Position numbers and translations under genes: made by a program
NCBI GenBank assembly: GCA_027920525.1
Contig: CP115858.1
Span: forward strand, 2,480,001 to 2,544,000
Direction of reading: 5' to 3'
Source: Chryseobacterium daecheongense
GTDB taxonomy: Bacteria; Bacteroidota; Bacteroidia; Flavobacteriales; Weeksellaceae
Length of the DNA stretch: 64,000 nucleotides
The notes under the pieces: generated by a model
What the model was told of the DNA's origin: nothing
The model's input: only the letters and a program-made list of their open reading frames with translations
Databases searched by the model: none
Part shown: positions 7,268-15,762 of the stretch, in pieces
How the letters are laid out: every line of letters starts with the position of its first letter
Position numbering within the stretch: the first letter of the stretch is position 1

Positions 7268-9145
7268 ATGTTGGCGAAGTCCTATGAAAAAGCATTTGAT
7301 TCTCCGGAATGGATCTTTGAAATCAAATGGGACGGCTACAGGGCTATAGCCGATCTGAGCAAAAATGATCCTTTATTTTATTCAAGAAACGGAATTTCTT
7401 TTTTATCAAAATTCAGAAAAGTTACCCAAGACTTTAGTCTTCAAAAGCAAAAAATGATTTTGGATGGAGAAATTGTGGCCTATGACGAAAACGGAAAGCC
7501 CAATTTCCAACTATTACAACAGATTGGTGATAATCCTGATCTCGCCCTTGTATATCAGGTTTTTGATCTGCTTTGGCTGAATGGCCATTCTACCGAACAA
7601 CTCCCATTATTGCAAAGAAAAGAGCTGTTAAAAGAAGCATTGGTAGAAACAGAAATGATTAAATATTGTGACCATATCCCTGAAAATGGAATCAGTTTTT
7701 TTAATCAGATGGAAAAAATGCAGCTTGAAGGCATGATCGCAAAAAAATCCGATAGCCAGTATGTTGAAAATCATAGAACTTCTGATTGGTTAAAAATAAA
7801 ATTCACCAGTACTGAAGAAGTCATTATCTGTGGATTCACAGAACCCAGAGGTTCCAGAAAAGGCTTCGGAGCATTGATATTAGGAAAATATAAAGGTGGA
7901 GAGCTCATTTACTCCGGACATACGGGAACGGGATTCAATAGTGAATCTTTGAATCAACTTCATCAGCGTCTGAAAAAATTAACCATAAAAAATTCACCGT
8001 TTGACAAGATCCCCAAAACCAATATGCCTGTCACATGGGTAGAGCCGAAACTGGTTTGTGAAATCAAATATTCTGAAATCACCAAGGACGGAATTTTCAG
8101 ACATCCTGTTTTTATCACGATCCGGGAGGATAAAAATCCGGAAGAAATCAATGATTCCGCCAATAAAGTGAACCCAAAAAATGAAAAACCTAAAAAAATG
8201 AAAGCCACCACATCATCAAAAAATACTGAAAAAGAAAAGGAAGTTACTTTAGATAAGCATAAAGTAAAATTGACAAATCAAGATAAAATATATTTTCCGG
8301 AAGATGGTATATCAAAAGGAGATGTGATTGAATACTATCAATCGGTTGCCAGATATATTTTACCGCATCTGAAAAACCGTCCGTTATCCTTAAACCGTTT
8401 CCCAAACGGAATTGAAGAACAAGGTTTTTATCAGAAAGATGCCAGTGACAATACTCCGGAATGGGTAAAAACAACACAGGTTTATTCTGAATCCAACGAT
8501 AAGTACATTGATTATATCTACTGTAATAATAAAGCCACACTCGCTTATCTTAATAATCTAGGTTGTATAGATCTCAACCCTTGGAACAGTTCACTCCCTG
8601 ATCTTGAACATCCCGATTATTTAGTGCTTGATCTCGATCCCTCTAAAAAAAATACATTTGATGATGTTATTGAAACCGCTTTACAGGTAAATGAAGTCCT
8701 GAAGTCAATTAAAGTGAAAGGGTATTGTAAAACATCAGGAAGTACCGGAATTCACATCTATATTCCGATGGGAGGTAATTATGAATTCGATCAGGTAAAG
8801 GATTTTGCTCATATTGTCATGAAACAGGTCAATGAAAAACTTCCTAAAATAACCACCTTAGAAAGAAGCCTTCAAAAAAGGGATGATAAGAAAATCTATC
8901 TGGATTACCTTCAAAACAGAACAGGACAAACGTTGGCAAGTGCTTACAGTTTACGTCCAAAACCGGGAGCTTCGGTTTCTATGCCGATTGCATGGGAAGA
9001 ATTAAAGCCCGGATTAAAACCTACAGATTTCAATATCCACAACGCACTTGACAGGATTAAAGAAAAAGGAGATTTATTTAAACCGGTTTTAGGAAAGGGA
9101 ATAGATATGATGAAGGCATTGGATTTATTGCAGAATTTAGGATAA
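7268..9145 (+). CDS. ligD: LigD ATP-dependent ligase and polymerase domains (C-terminal part of split LigD)
   Basis: A 625-residue product. The ligase adenylation motif EIKWDGYR has the nucleophile Lys at residue 20; LEGMIAKK and WLKIKF follow as later ligase motifs. From about residue 335 comes the LigD polymerase/primase module, with RPLSLNRFPNG, the metal-binding DLDPS near 455 and GSTGIHIYIP. The ATG used here cuts immediately before LAKSYEKAF. The same frame is open for at least 34 further codons upstream (KKLTSFIKP just precedes the ATG), so the native chain probably continues from the PE domain. No clear ribosome-binding site precedes 7268. Confidence 0.92.
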   Translation: MLAKSYEKAFDSPEWIFEIKWDGYRAIADLSKNDPLFYSRNGISFLSKFRKVTQDFSLQKQKMILDGEIVAYDENGKPNFQLLQQIGDNPDLALVYQVFDLLWLNGHSTEQLPLLQRKELLKEALVETEMIKYCDHIPENGISFFNQMEKMQLEGMIAKKSDSQYVENHRTSDWLKIKFTSTEEVIICGFTEPRGSRKGFGALILGKYKGGELIYSGHTGTGFNSESLNQLHQRLKKLTIKNSPFDKIPKTNMPVTWVEPKLVCEIKYSEITKDGIFRHPVFITIREDKNPEEINDSANKVNPKNEKPKKMKATTSSKNTEKEKEVTLDKHKVKLTNQDKIYFPEDGISKGDVIEYYQSVARYILPHLKNRPLSLNRFPNGIEEQGFYQKDASDNTPEWVKTTQVYSESNDKYIDYIYCNNKATLAYLNNLGCIDLNPWNSSLPDLEHPDYLVLDLDPSKKNTFDDVIETALQVNEVLKSIKVKGYCKTSGSTGIHIYIPMGGNYEFDQVKDFAHIVMKQVNEKLPKITTLERSLQKRDDKKIYLDYLQNRTGQTLASAYSLRPKPGASVSMPIAWEELKPGLKPTDFNIHNALDRIKEKGDLFKPVLGKGIDMMKALDLLQNLG

Positions 9146-9164
9146 ATCAACGCCTTGATGAAAC

Positions 9165-9199
9165 AAAAAAACCTGCATTGATAAAATGCAGGTTTTTCA
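9165..9199. terminator. Bidirectional terminator between ligD and the MscS gene
   Basis: AACCTGCATT (9170-9179) pairs with AATGCAGGTT (9185-9194), with an A run before and a T run after. Confidence 0.85.
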
Positions 9200-9210
9200 T
9201 TATAAGATTT

Positions 9211-10059
9211 TTAGTTATTATTATATACATGTACATCCCTTTGGGGAAAAGGAATTTCAATTCCTGCCTTATCAAGGGCTGCTTTACAAGCTATAATCAA
9301 TTCTTCATTCATTGCCCAAAAATTTTCATTAGTGGTCATTACCCTTACAGACAAATTCACTGCACTATCTCCTAGCTCGGTAACAACTACTTGTGGCGCA
9401 GGTTCTTTAAGAGCATATTCATTCTGATGTATTGCATCCAGCAGTGTTTCTTTAGCTTGCTTTAGATCTGCATTATAAGAAACTCCTATATCAAACCACG
9501 TTTTTCTTGTTCCCAACTGCGTATAATTGGTAATACTCTTGTTAGAGATTTCACCATTAGGGATTACGATCAACTGATTCTGAGGCGTAATAAGCCTTGT
9601 ATGGAAAACGTCTATAGCATTTACTGTTCCGGATACTCCGGAACTTGCCGAAATAAAGTCTCCGATCTTAAACGGTTTTAATAATAAAATAAGAATGCCT
9701 CCCGCAAAATTCGTTAAAGATCCCTGTAAAGCCAATCCAACCGCTAATCCGGCAGCACCTATCATGGCGACAAAGGCTGAAGTCTGTACTCCTAATTGGG
9801 TAACCACTACAATAAAGAGCAGGATATTAAGTCCCCAATTGATAATATTTAATAAAAAAAGCTGTAAGGACGGCTCCATATTACGCCTTTTAAAGGCTTT
9901 TTCAACAAGTCTTTTAATCATCCTGATCATCCACGATCCTACCAGATATATCAGGAATGCTGAAATAACAGCTGTAATAATTTTCGGTGCCCATGCAATA
10001 GCTGAGGTCAAGAAGGTGTCCCACTGTTGTTGAACGTTGTCTAATTTTAAATCATCCAT
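9211..10059 (-). CDS. MscS-family mechanosensitive ion channel
   Basis: A 282-residue small-conductance mechanosensitive channel. There are three membrane segments: about 25-47, 68-90 and the pore helix around 95-125 with the Gly/Ala pattern AAGLAVGLALQGSLTNFAGG. The beta domain follows (FKIGDFISASSGVSGTVNAID, then VIPNGEISNKSITNY), and an alpha/beta C-terminal domain. Size and order match E. coli MscS. It releases solutes across the inner membrane on hypo-osmotic shock. It is monocistronic. Confidence 0.94.
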   Translation of the reverse strand: MDDLKLDNVQQQWDTFLTSAIAWAPKIITAVISAFLIYLVGSWMIRMIKRLVEKAFKRRNMEPSLQLFLLNIINWGLNILLFIVVVTQLGVQTSAFVAMIGAAGLAVGLALQGSLTNFAGGILILLLKPFKIGDFISASSGVSGTVNAIDVFHTRLITPQNQLIVIPNGEISNKSITNYTQLGTRKTWFDIGVSYNADLKQAKETLLDAIHQNEYALKEPAPQVVVTELGDSAVNLSVRVMTTNENFWAMNEELIIACKAALDKAGIEIPFPQRDVHVYNNN

Positions 10060-10409
10060 TTTTGTATTTATTTAAATTGATATGTTATTTTTCTGATAAA
10101 TTCTGAACGATCCACATACCATAAAAAAATTAACCTTAAACCCTGGTTTAAAGTAATCTATATGATAAAAGTATTGGATAGCAGAACGACCTGTTCAGGT
10201 GCACTCAATGATCATTTTTCGAAATTTATTCAGGTAAAAGAATCATTTCAGATTTTAAAAATACTGAAAAAAAGAATGATTTCCAATTTCTATACCGTAC
10301 TCCTTTTTTGAAAAAGAGCAGTCTTTTTGAGACTTAAAAATTAAAAATAAACAGATTTAAGAGTTTAATTAAAAATTTATTTATAAAAATAAATTTACAG
10401 CGAAAAATA
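10060..10409. other. 350-bp intergenic stretch without a supported gene
   Basis: AT-rich sequence between the MscS start and the SDR stop, both on the minus strand. A 49-codon plus-strand frame (10162-10311) has no recognisable features or ribosome site. I see no convincing hairpin with a T run and no RNA motif. Confidence 0.5.
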
Positions 10410-11144
10410 TCATGGTAATTTTGCCACCATACTTTCAGGTAAAATTTTCAAAATAAAATAAATAATTTTCCATTTAAAATTCGGGACTATAGTAAATGAG
10501 CTCCCTGCATTGACCACAAATTCCGCAACATAATCCGGTTCCATTATCAGGGATTCCGTAAGCTTCAGACCTGTATTCATTTTAGTGCGAATATATCCGA
10601 TGACCAATGCATTGACAATAATATTTCTTGAAGACAATTCCTGTCGGAGACCGGCTAAATATTGTGTGAATGCAGATTTTGTGCTTCCATATATAAAATT
10701 GCTTTTTCTTCCTCTTACTCCGGAAAGTGAAGAAAGTCCGATAATTCTCTCAAGGTTATTATTACTTTTGTCCATAGCAATAATATTAAGAATTGAAACC
10801 CCACCCATATAGTTTACCTGCATCATCTGGTATGCACCTTTAAAATCAAGCAAAGCTTTTTGATTGTCAACCAGAAATCCGGCTGCATAAACTACAATAG
10901 CCGGTTTTATCATCAGGTTATCATAAAATTGCTGATGCGAAGCAAAATCGGAAGCATCAAAATATATAATCTTAATTTTCGCTTGATCTAATTGATTTTC
11001 TTTAACAAAATTTTCCAGCGAAGCCGTATTTCTGGAAGCCGCAATTACGGAGTATCCTTTTTGCAGATACTGCTTAAAAGATTGTTTTGCAACATCGGAA
11101 TTTGCTCCTAAAATCAGAACCGTTTTGTGTATACTTTGCTTCAT
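10410..11144 (-). CDS. Short-chain dehydrogenase/reductase, DprE2-like
   Basis: A 244-residue Rossmann-fold enzyme. The cofactor-binding glycine motif appears as LILGANSDVAKQ near residues 10-21. The catalytic Ser lies in GLSSLSGVRG and the YxxxK pair in YGSTKSAF. The C-terminal 25 residues are hydrophobic (WKIIYFILKILPESMVAKL), suggesting membrane association. This layout resembles the 2-ulose reductase DprE2 and related epimerase partners in cell-wall arabinan synthesis. No partner oxidase is nearby, so the substrate is unknown. It follows yajC but a GC-rich hairpin separates them. Confidence 0.85.
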   Translation of the reverse strand: MKQSIHKTVLILGANSDVAKQSFKQYLQKGYSVIAASRNTASLENFVKENQLDQAKIKIIYFDASDFASHQQFYDNLMIKPAIVVYAAGFLVDNQKALLDFKGAYQMMQVNYMGGVSILNIIAMDKSNNNLERIIGLSSLSGVRGRKSNFIYGSTKSAFTQYLAGLRQELSSRNIIVNALVIGYIRTKMNTGLKLTESLIMEPDYVAEFVVNAGSSFTIVPNFKWKIIYFILKILPESMVAKLP

Positions 11145-11241
11145 CGGACAAAGATAATTTAAAACTATAAAAATAGTAAGGATTTTATGCCAACAGGGAT
11201 TTATTGGTTACCATTTTTGTCGGCTTATCTCTATATAAAAG

Positions 11242-11274
11242 ACCGGCGCGGTGAACAAAGTTCGCCGCGCCGGT
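11242..11274 (-). terminator. GC-rich hairpin downstream of yajC
   Basis: ACCGGCGCGG-t-GAAC and GTTC-g-CCGCGCCGGT form a 15-position stem around AAA with one non-Watson-Crick position. On the minus strand it is followed by CTTTTATATAG, a weak T stretch. It ends the nusB-DUF1573-yajC transcript. Confidence 0.7.
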
Positions 11275-11298
11275 TATATTATCTTTTAAACTAAAAAA

Positions 11299-11673
11299 TT
11301 ATTTCTTTTCAGTATCAATTTCTTTTTTCTCAGCAGTTTTTTCAGCTGCTTTAGTTGCTTTTTCTCCAAAACGATTGTCTGTAAATTCTCTTGATACAGC
11401 CGCTTTTTCGAACTTTAACTTTCCTGATAATGTTTCAATAACAAAACCATCATCCTGGATTTGAGCAATTCTTCCATGAAGGCCTGAAGTTAGTACTACC
11501 CTGCTTCCTACTTTCAGATTTTCCTGAAAGGTTTTCTCCTGCTTCTGTTTTTTCATTTGTGGCCTTATCATTAAGAAATAAAAACCTACAAACATCACAC
11601 CCATCATGATCAGCATCATTGAAGATGATCCTCCTGCCGGCTGTGCCTGTAAAAAAATGGTTAATGTATTCAT
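11299..11673 (-). CDS. yajC: Preprotein translocase subunit YajC
   Basis: A 124-residue protein with one membrane segment near residues 18-38 (SSMMLIMMGVMFVGFYFLMIRPQMKKQ). The short cytoplasmic domain that follows carries the family block GSRVVLTSGLHGRIAQI. YajC associates with SecDF in the inner membrane. The C-terminal 25 residues are a Lys/Glu/Ala-rich tail. It is the last gene of the nusB operon, 5 bp after the DUF1573 gene. Confidence 0.95.
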   Translation of the reverse strand: MNTLTIFLQAQPAGGSSSMMLIMMGVMFVGFYFLMIRPQMKKQKQEKTFQENLKVGSRVVLTSGLHGRIAQIQDDGFVIETLSGKLKFEKAAVSREFTDNRFGEKATKAAEKTAEKKEIDTEKK

Positions 11674-11678
11674 TTTAA

Positions 11679-12185
11679 TTAAGGTTGAATATTCGCAGTG
11701 AATGTTAATTTAATTGGAGATTTTTCTACGTTCGCATATACGTCAGCATATTTCTGAACATTTCCATCGAAACTTGAAGAATCAAAATGTAAGGTAATCT
11801 TTCCTTTTTTACCTGGTAAAATAGGCTCTTTAGTAAAGTCAGGAGCTGTACATCCACATCCAGGCTTAACTTCAGAAATTACCAATGGATTTTTACCTGT
11901 ATTGGTTACTTCATAAACATGCTCTACTTTATCTCCTTTTTTGATATTTCCAAAATCGAAGTTGCTTTCAGATAAAGCAAGTGAAGTTGAAGGTTGGTTA
12001 GATTGAGCCGGAGTTGCCGCTTCTGTTGTTGCAGGAGCTACCGCAGAATCAGCGGGAGTTGTTGCAGCAGCAGAGGAATCTGTTGCTACAGATTCAGCAG
12101 TTTGAGCCTCTTTGTTTTCTTTTTTACAAGAAACTAAACCAAAGCCTATAATAGACAAAGCGATAATTGATAACGTCTTTTTCAT
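11679..12185 (-). CDS. DUF1573 lipoprotein
   Basis: A 168-residue lipoprotein. The signal peptide ends in the lipobox GLVSC (Cys near residue 20). Residues 25-65 are an Ala/Thr/Ser/Pro-rich spacer. The DUF1573 domain follows, an Ig-like beta fold with FDFGNIKKGDKVEHVYEVTNTGK and the signature VKPGCGCTAPDF. It is common in Bacteroidetes; the fold resembles ASPM/SPD-2/Hydin domains and the function is unknown. It starts 1 bp after nusB ends and 5 bp before yajC, so all three are co-transcribed. Confidence 0.93.
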   Translation of the reverse strand: MKKTLSIIALSIIGFGLVSCKKENKEAQTAESVATDSSAAATTPADSAVAPATTEAATPAQSNQPSTSLALSESNFDFGNIKKGDKVEHVYEVTNTGKNPLVISEVKPGCGCTAPDFTKEPILPGKKGKITLHFDSSSFDGNVQKYADVYANVEKSPIKLTFTANIQP

Positions 12186-12186
12186 G

Positions 12187-13092
12187 TTAAATTCTATTTT
12201 GATCTTTACAATATTTATCTAAAATTCCGTTAATGAAGATATTTGATCTGTCTGTAGCAAATACTTTAGCAATTTCAATATATTCATTGATAATAACTCT
12301 TGAAGGTGTAAAAGGAAAATTATCAAGTTCCGATATAGCGGTAGACAAAATAACTTTATCCATTAAAGAAACTCTTTCCAAATCCCAGTTTTCCAATCTT
12401 TCACTTAGTTTCTTTTCATTATTTTCCCAATTGTTCAAAGTATCTCTTAGAAGTTTAGCTGCAAAAGCCTTATCATCTTCATCCTTGATCATTTTGATTA
12501 ATGTTCTGCTTTCTTCATCTTCTTTCAGAAATCCAATTGTCTTTTGAACCATTGAATTGGAAATGTGAATATCATCAGACCAGGTGAGTTCCTTGTCTCC
12601 AAGGTAATCATGAAAATCTTCATTTTCAGCGATATAGCGCAAAAATAATTTTCCGATAAACTTCTGGTCCTCTTCAAAAGAATATTCTTCTACTTTCATG
12701 AAATCCTGGTAACGTTTCCCTGCTGTAATTCTCTGGAAAGTTTTTACCAATAGATCATCATGTAAATCCCATTTCAATTCTTTATGTTGCCCTGTAAAGA
12801 ATAGCCTCTCAGGGTTTTCCTCTAGTTTGATCAACACCTGATTGTTAATAAATTTCTGGTTGGGATTAATATCAGAATCTGTTTTCAGATATTTTTTCTT
12901 CCCAATTTCCATCTGGTTTTCAGCAAGCGCCTTTAGACCTACTAAAAAATTCAGTTGGTAAATATAGAGATGATAGATTTTCTCTATACCCGAAAACATG
13001 TTTTTCTCTAAAACATCAAATTTAATCGGATTCTGGTAGTATGAATACACATTTTCCACCACTTTTTCACGGATTTGTCTTCTTCCTAACAT
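12187..13092 (-). CDS. nusB: Transcription antitermination factor NusB
   Basis: A 301-residue protein of the long Bacteroidetes NusB type. It begins MLGRRQIREKVVENVYSYYQ. The C-terminal 130 residues carry the NusB helical domain with VILSTAISELDNFP and VIINEYIEIAKVFATDRSNIFINGILDK. NusB with NusE binds boxA RNA and suppresses termination in rRNA operons. The N-terminal half is an extension absent from the roughly 140-residue E. coli protein. It is the first gene of a three-gene operon. Confidence 0.93.
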   Translation of the reverse strand: MLGRRQIREKVVENVYSYYQNPIKFDVLEKNMFSGIEKIYHLYIYQLNFLVGLKALAENQMEIGKKKYLKTDSDINPNQKFINNQVLIKLEENPERLFFTGQHKELKWDLHDDLLVKTFQRITAGKRYQDFMKVEEYSFEEDQKFIGKLFLRYIAENEDFHDYLGDKELTWSDDIHISNSMVQKTIGFLKEDEESRTLIKMIKDEDDKAFAAKLLRDTLNNWENNEKKLSERLENWDLERVSLMDKVILSTAISELDNFPFTPSRVIINEYIEIAKVFATDRSNIFINGILDKYCKDQNRI

Positions 13093-13111
13093 TCAAAGAG
13101 CTTTTTATGGG

Positions 13112-13119
13112 TGCAAAGA
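13112..13119 (-). promoter_or_regulatory. -7 box of the nusB operon
   Basis: TATCTTTG on the minus strand (CAAAGATA on the plus strand), about 20 bp upstream of the nusB ATG. Confidence 0.6.
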
Positions 13120-13182
13120 TACAAAATTTAAAATTTATCGAATTCGTAGTGTGAAGGTATTTTTGTAATTTTGTAAAACTAT

Positions 13183-14844
13183 ATGAAAGCTTTAAAAACC
13201 CTGAACCCCTACTTTTGGAAACACAAGATATTGTTGTTTTGGGGGCTGTTATTTATCATTGCCAGTAATTTTTTTAATACATATAAAGTTCAGTTTGTAG
13301 GAAAATCGGTTGATGAACTTACCAAAAACGGACAAATGGGATTCAACAGGCAGGTATTAATTTACGTTGCCATAATTGTTGGTTGTTCGTTATTGACGGG
13401 ATTCTTTACTTTCATGATGAGACAGACCATTATTGTAGCGTCAAGGAGAATTGAATATGAGCTTAAAAATAAAATCTACAGACACTATCAGGAGCTTTCC
13501 CTTACAGACTATAAGCAGACGACTATCGGTGACCTCATGAACCGGTTGAGCGAGGATATTGTAGCAGTAAGAATGTATCTGGGACCAGGAGTAATGTATG
13601 TCGTTAATTTATTGGTTTTGCTTCTTATTACCAGCATCTACATGATAAAAACGGATGTGTCCATGACTTTGTGGACTTTACTGCCGCTTCCGATCTTATC
13701 ATACCTTATTTTTAAAGTAAGCTCAATCATTAACAAGAAGTCAAAAATAATGCAGAAAAGCCAATCCGGCATTTCAACTTTTGTGCAGGATAGCTTTTCG
13801 GGAATAAGAGTTGTAAAATTCTTTGCGAGAGAAAATTACATCAAAAAGAATTACGGGGTAAAAGTAACCGACTATCAGGACAAGGCATTAGATCTGGCAA
13901 AGACAGAAGCCTATTTTTTCACCATTATTTTATTTGTAATCGGATTGCTTAACGTAGCCATCATCGTTATAGGTGGTCAAAAATACATTGCAGGACAATT
14001 GAGTATTGGTAAAATAGCCGACTTTTTCATGTACATCAACACTCTTATATTTCCCTTTTCAATGGTAGGATGGGTAACATCTGTCAATCAAAGAGCAGAA
14101 GCCTCCATGCAGAGGATTAATGAGTTTTTGGATAAAAAATCTGAAATCATTAACAAAAATTCTGATCAGTATAAAATCAAGGGAGATATTGAATTTAGAA
14201 ATGTTTCATATGTGTACCCTAACACAGGAATAAAAGCTTTAGAAAATTTAAGCTTTACAATTAATGCGGGACAATCATTGGCGATTATGGGGAAAACAGG
14301 AAGCGGAAAATCTACGATCGCCTTATTGCTATGCCGTTTAATAGACCCCACTGAAGGTGAAATTCTGATTGACGGGAAAAATCTTAAGGACCACAATCTC
14401 GAAGTGTACAGGGATTTTATTGGCTATATTCCTCAGGAGAGCTATTTATTCTCGGATACTATAGAAAATAATATTGGATTTGCGATCGACCATCCGTCCC
14501 ATGAGAAAGTAGTAGAATATGCTAAAATCGCAGACGTTCATAAAAACATCATAGGATTTAAAGAACAGTATAAAACGACGGTTGGAGAGCGTGGAGTGAT
14601 GCTTTCGGGAGGACAAAAGCAAAGAATTTGTATCGCCAGAGCCCTGATTAAGGATCCAAATATCATTATTTTTGATGATTCTTTATCTGCATTAGATACC
14701 GAAACCGAACAAAATATACTGCAAAATATTGAGTCAAAAATCCACAATGCAACCTCCATAATTATCACACACAGAGAGTCTAGCGCACAAAGAGCTGACA
14801 AAATCCTTAATCTTACTGAAATTACCAATTCTGTAACTGCTTAG
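13183..14844 (+). CDS. ABC exporter half-transporter with Asp in place of the catalytic Glu
   Basis: A 553-residue fused ABC exporter half. The transmembrane domain spans roughly 1-300 with six helices. The ATPase domain has Walker A GKTGSGKST near 367-375, the signature LSGGQKQR, Walker B IIIFDDSLSALD and the H-loop ITHRES. The residue after the Walker B Asp is Asp rather than the usual Glu. That substitution is known from the degenerate site of heterodimeric exporters such as BmrC/BmrD and TM287/288. No partner half is adjacent. The substrate is unknown. It is divergent from nusB. Confidence 0.92.
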   Translation: MKALKTLNPYFWKHKILLFWGLLFIIASNFFNTYKVQFVGKSVDELTKNGQMGFNRQVLIYVAIIVGCSLLTGFFTFMMRQTIIVASRRIEYELKNKIYRHYQELSLTDYKQTTIGDLMNRLSEDIVAVRMYLGPGVMYVVNLLVLLLITSIYMIKTDVSMTLWTLLPLPILSYLIFKVSSIINKKSKIMQKSQSGISTFVQDSFSGIRVVKFFARENYIKKNYGVKVTDYQDKALDLAKTEAYFFTIILFVIGLLNVAIIVIGGQKYIAGQLSIGKIADFFMYINTLIFPFSMVGWVTSVNQRAEASMQRINEFLDKKSEIINKNSDQYKIKGDIEFRNVSYVYPNTGIKALENLSFTINAGQSLAIMGKTGSGKSTIALLLCRLIDPTEGEILIDGKNLKDHNLEVYRDFIGYIPQESYLFSDTIENNIGFAIDHPSHEKVVEYAKIADVHKNIIGFKEQYKTTVGERGVMLSGGQKQRICIARALIKDPNIIIFDDSLSALDTETEQNILQNIESKIHNATSIIITHRESSAQRADKILNLTEITNSVTA

Positions 14845-14884
14845 CCGATTCATTCAAAATTGTTAAATAAATCATAAAAAAAAT

Positions 14885-14914
14885 TTTGTGATTAAAAGAA
14901 ATCTTTTATATTTG
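14885..14914 (+). promoter_or_regulatory. Promoter of the DUF3276 gene
   Basis: TTTG at 14885-14888 and TATATTTG at 14907-14914 with an 18-bp spacer, an excellent match to the Bacteroidetes consensus. Confidence 0.72.
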
Positions 14915-14943
14915 TTCTTAACAAGATTAAAAAATATCTAACA

Positions 14944-15279
14944 ATGAGTGAATACAAGGAACGCCATGAAAATGAAATTTTCACGAAGGTGTTAAAAGCA
15001 GGAAGAAGAACATATTTCTTTGATGTGCGTGAGACGAAAGCGGGGGATTATTATCTTACGATTACCGAAAGTAAAAAGAACTTCGGTGAAAATGGAGAGG
15101 CTACATTTGAAAAACACAAAATTTACCTTTACAAAGAAGATTTTAAGAGTTTCCAGGAAATGTTCAATGAGTCAACAGATTTCATCATTAATGAAAAGGG
15201 TGAGGATGTAATTTCAGAAAAACATGACAAAGACTTCAAAAGCAAATCTTATACTATAGATTCTGACGACGAAGTATAA
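14944..15279 (+). CDS. DUF3276 protein, PUR-like nucleic-acid-binding family
   Basis: A 111-residue soluble protein. It matches the DUF3276 family of Bacteroidetes, related to PUR-alpha single-stranded nucleic-acid-binding folds: KAGRRTYFFDVRETKAGDYYLTITESKK, then HKIYLYKEDFKSFQEMF. The C-terminal 30 residues are charged and probably disordered. A regulatory role in RNA or DNA binding is suggested by the fold but not shown. It has its own promoter and terminator. Confidence 0.88.
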   Translation: MSEYKERHENEIFTKVLKAGRRTYFFDVRETKAGDYYLTITESKKNFGENGEATFEKHKIYLYKEDFKSFQEMFNESTDFIINEKGEDVISEKHDKDFKSKSYTIDSDDEV

Positions 15280-15299
15280 AAAAAGAATATCTAAAAACA

Positions 15300-15327
15300 C
15301 AAGCATCTGAAAAAAGGTGCTTTTTTT
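15300..15327 (+). terminator. Terminator of the DUF3276 gene
   Basis: AAGCATC pairs with GGTGCTT (one G-U pair) around an A-rich loop, then seven T. Confidence 0.75.
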
Positions 15328-15618
15328 ATGTCTATTTTTTTACAGGATTATTCTAAGGACAATGAATTTAAAGATGGGCAAAAGGGTACTTTTAAATACT
15401 AATTATGATGTACCACTCATTAACAGTAATATGTTAGAAATATGCTATAAAACTCCTTCTAAAGTATTCTCCTAATATTTATCACTTCACATTCTATTTC
15501 AATCAAGTATTCCCCTTAAAACAGCATCAAAATAAAAATCTATCCTGATCCTAAAATAAAATTAAAAGTTTTTGATATTTTTTTGGATAAAAAAATGAAA
15601 CATCAGAAAGGTATAAAA
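15328..15618. other. Intergenic stretch, no gene seen
   Basis: About 290 bp of AT-rich sequence between the DUF3276 terminator and the tRNA terminator. The longest frames are around 25 codons and show no family features. Confidence 0.5.
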
Positions 15619-15648
15619 TAAAAAAGTACACTTTAAAAGTGTACTTTC
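15619..15648 (-). terminator. Terminator of tRNA-His
   Basis: On the minus strand AAAGTACACTT pairs with AAGTGTACTTT around TT, followed by a run of T. It lies 5 bp past the tRNA 3' end. Confidence 0.82.
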
Positions 15649-15652
15649 TTTG

Positions 15653-15727
<75 letters not shown>

Positions 15728-15762
15728 GTTTTGTGGTTGCAAATATAGGAAAGATTTTTTAA

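Noticed and set aside
10162..10311. 49-codon plus-strand frame between the MscS and SDR genes
   Set aside because: No ribosome site, no recognisable domain, and the surrounding sequence looks non-coding.
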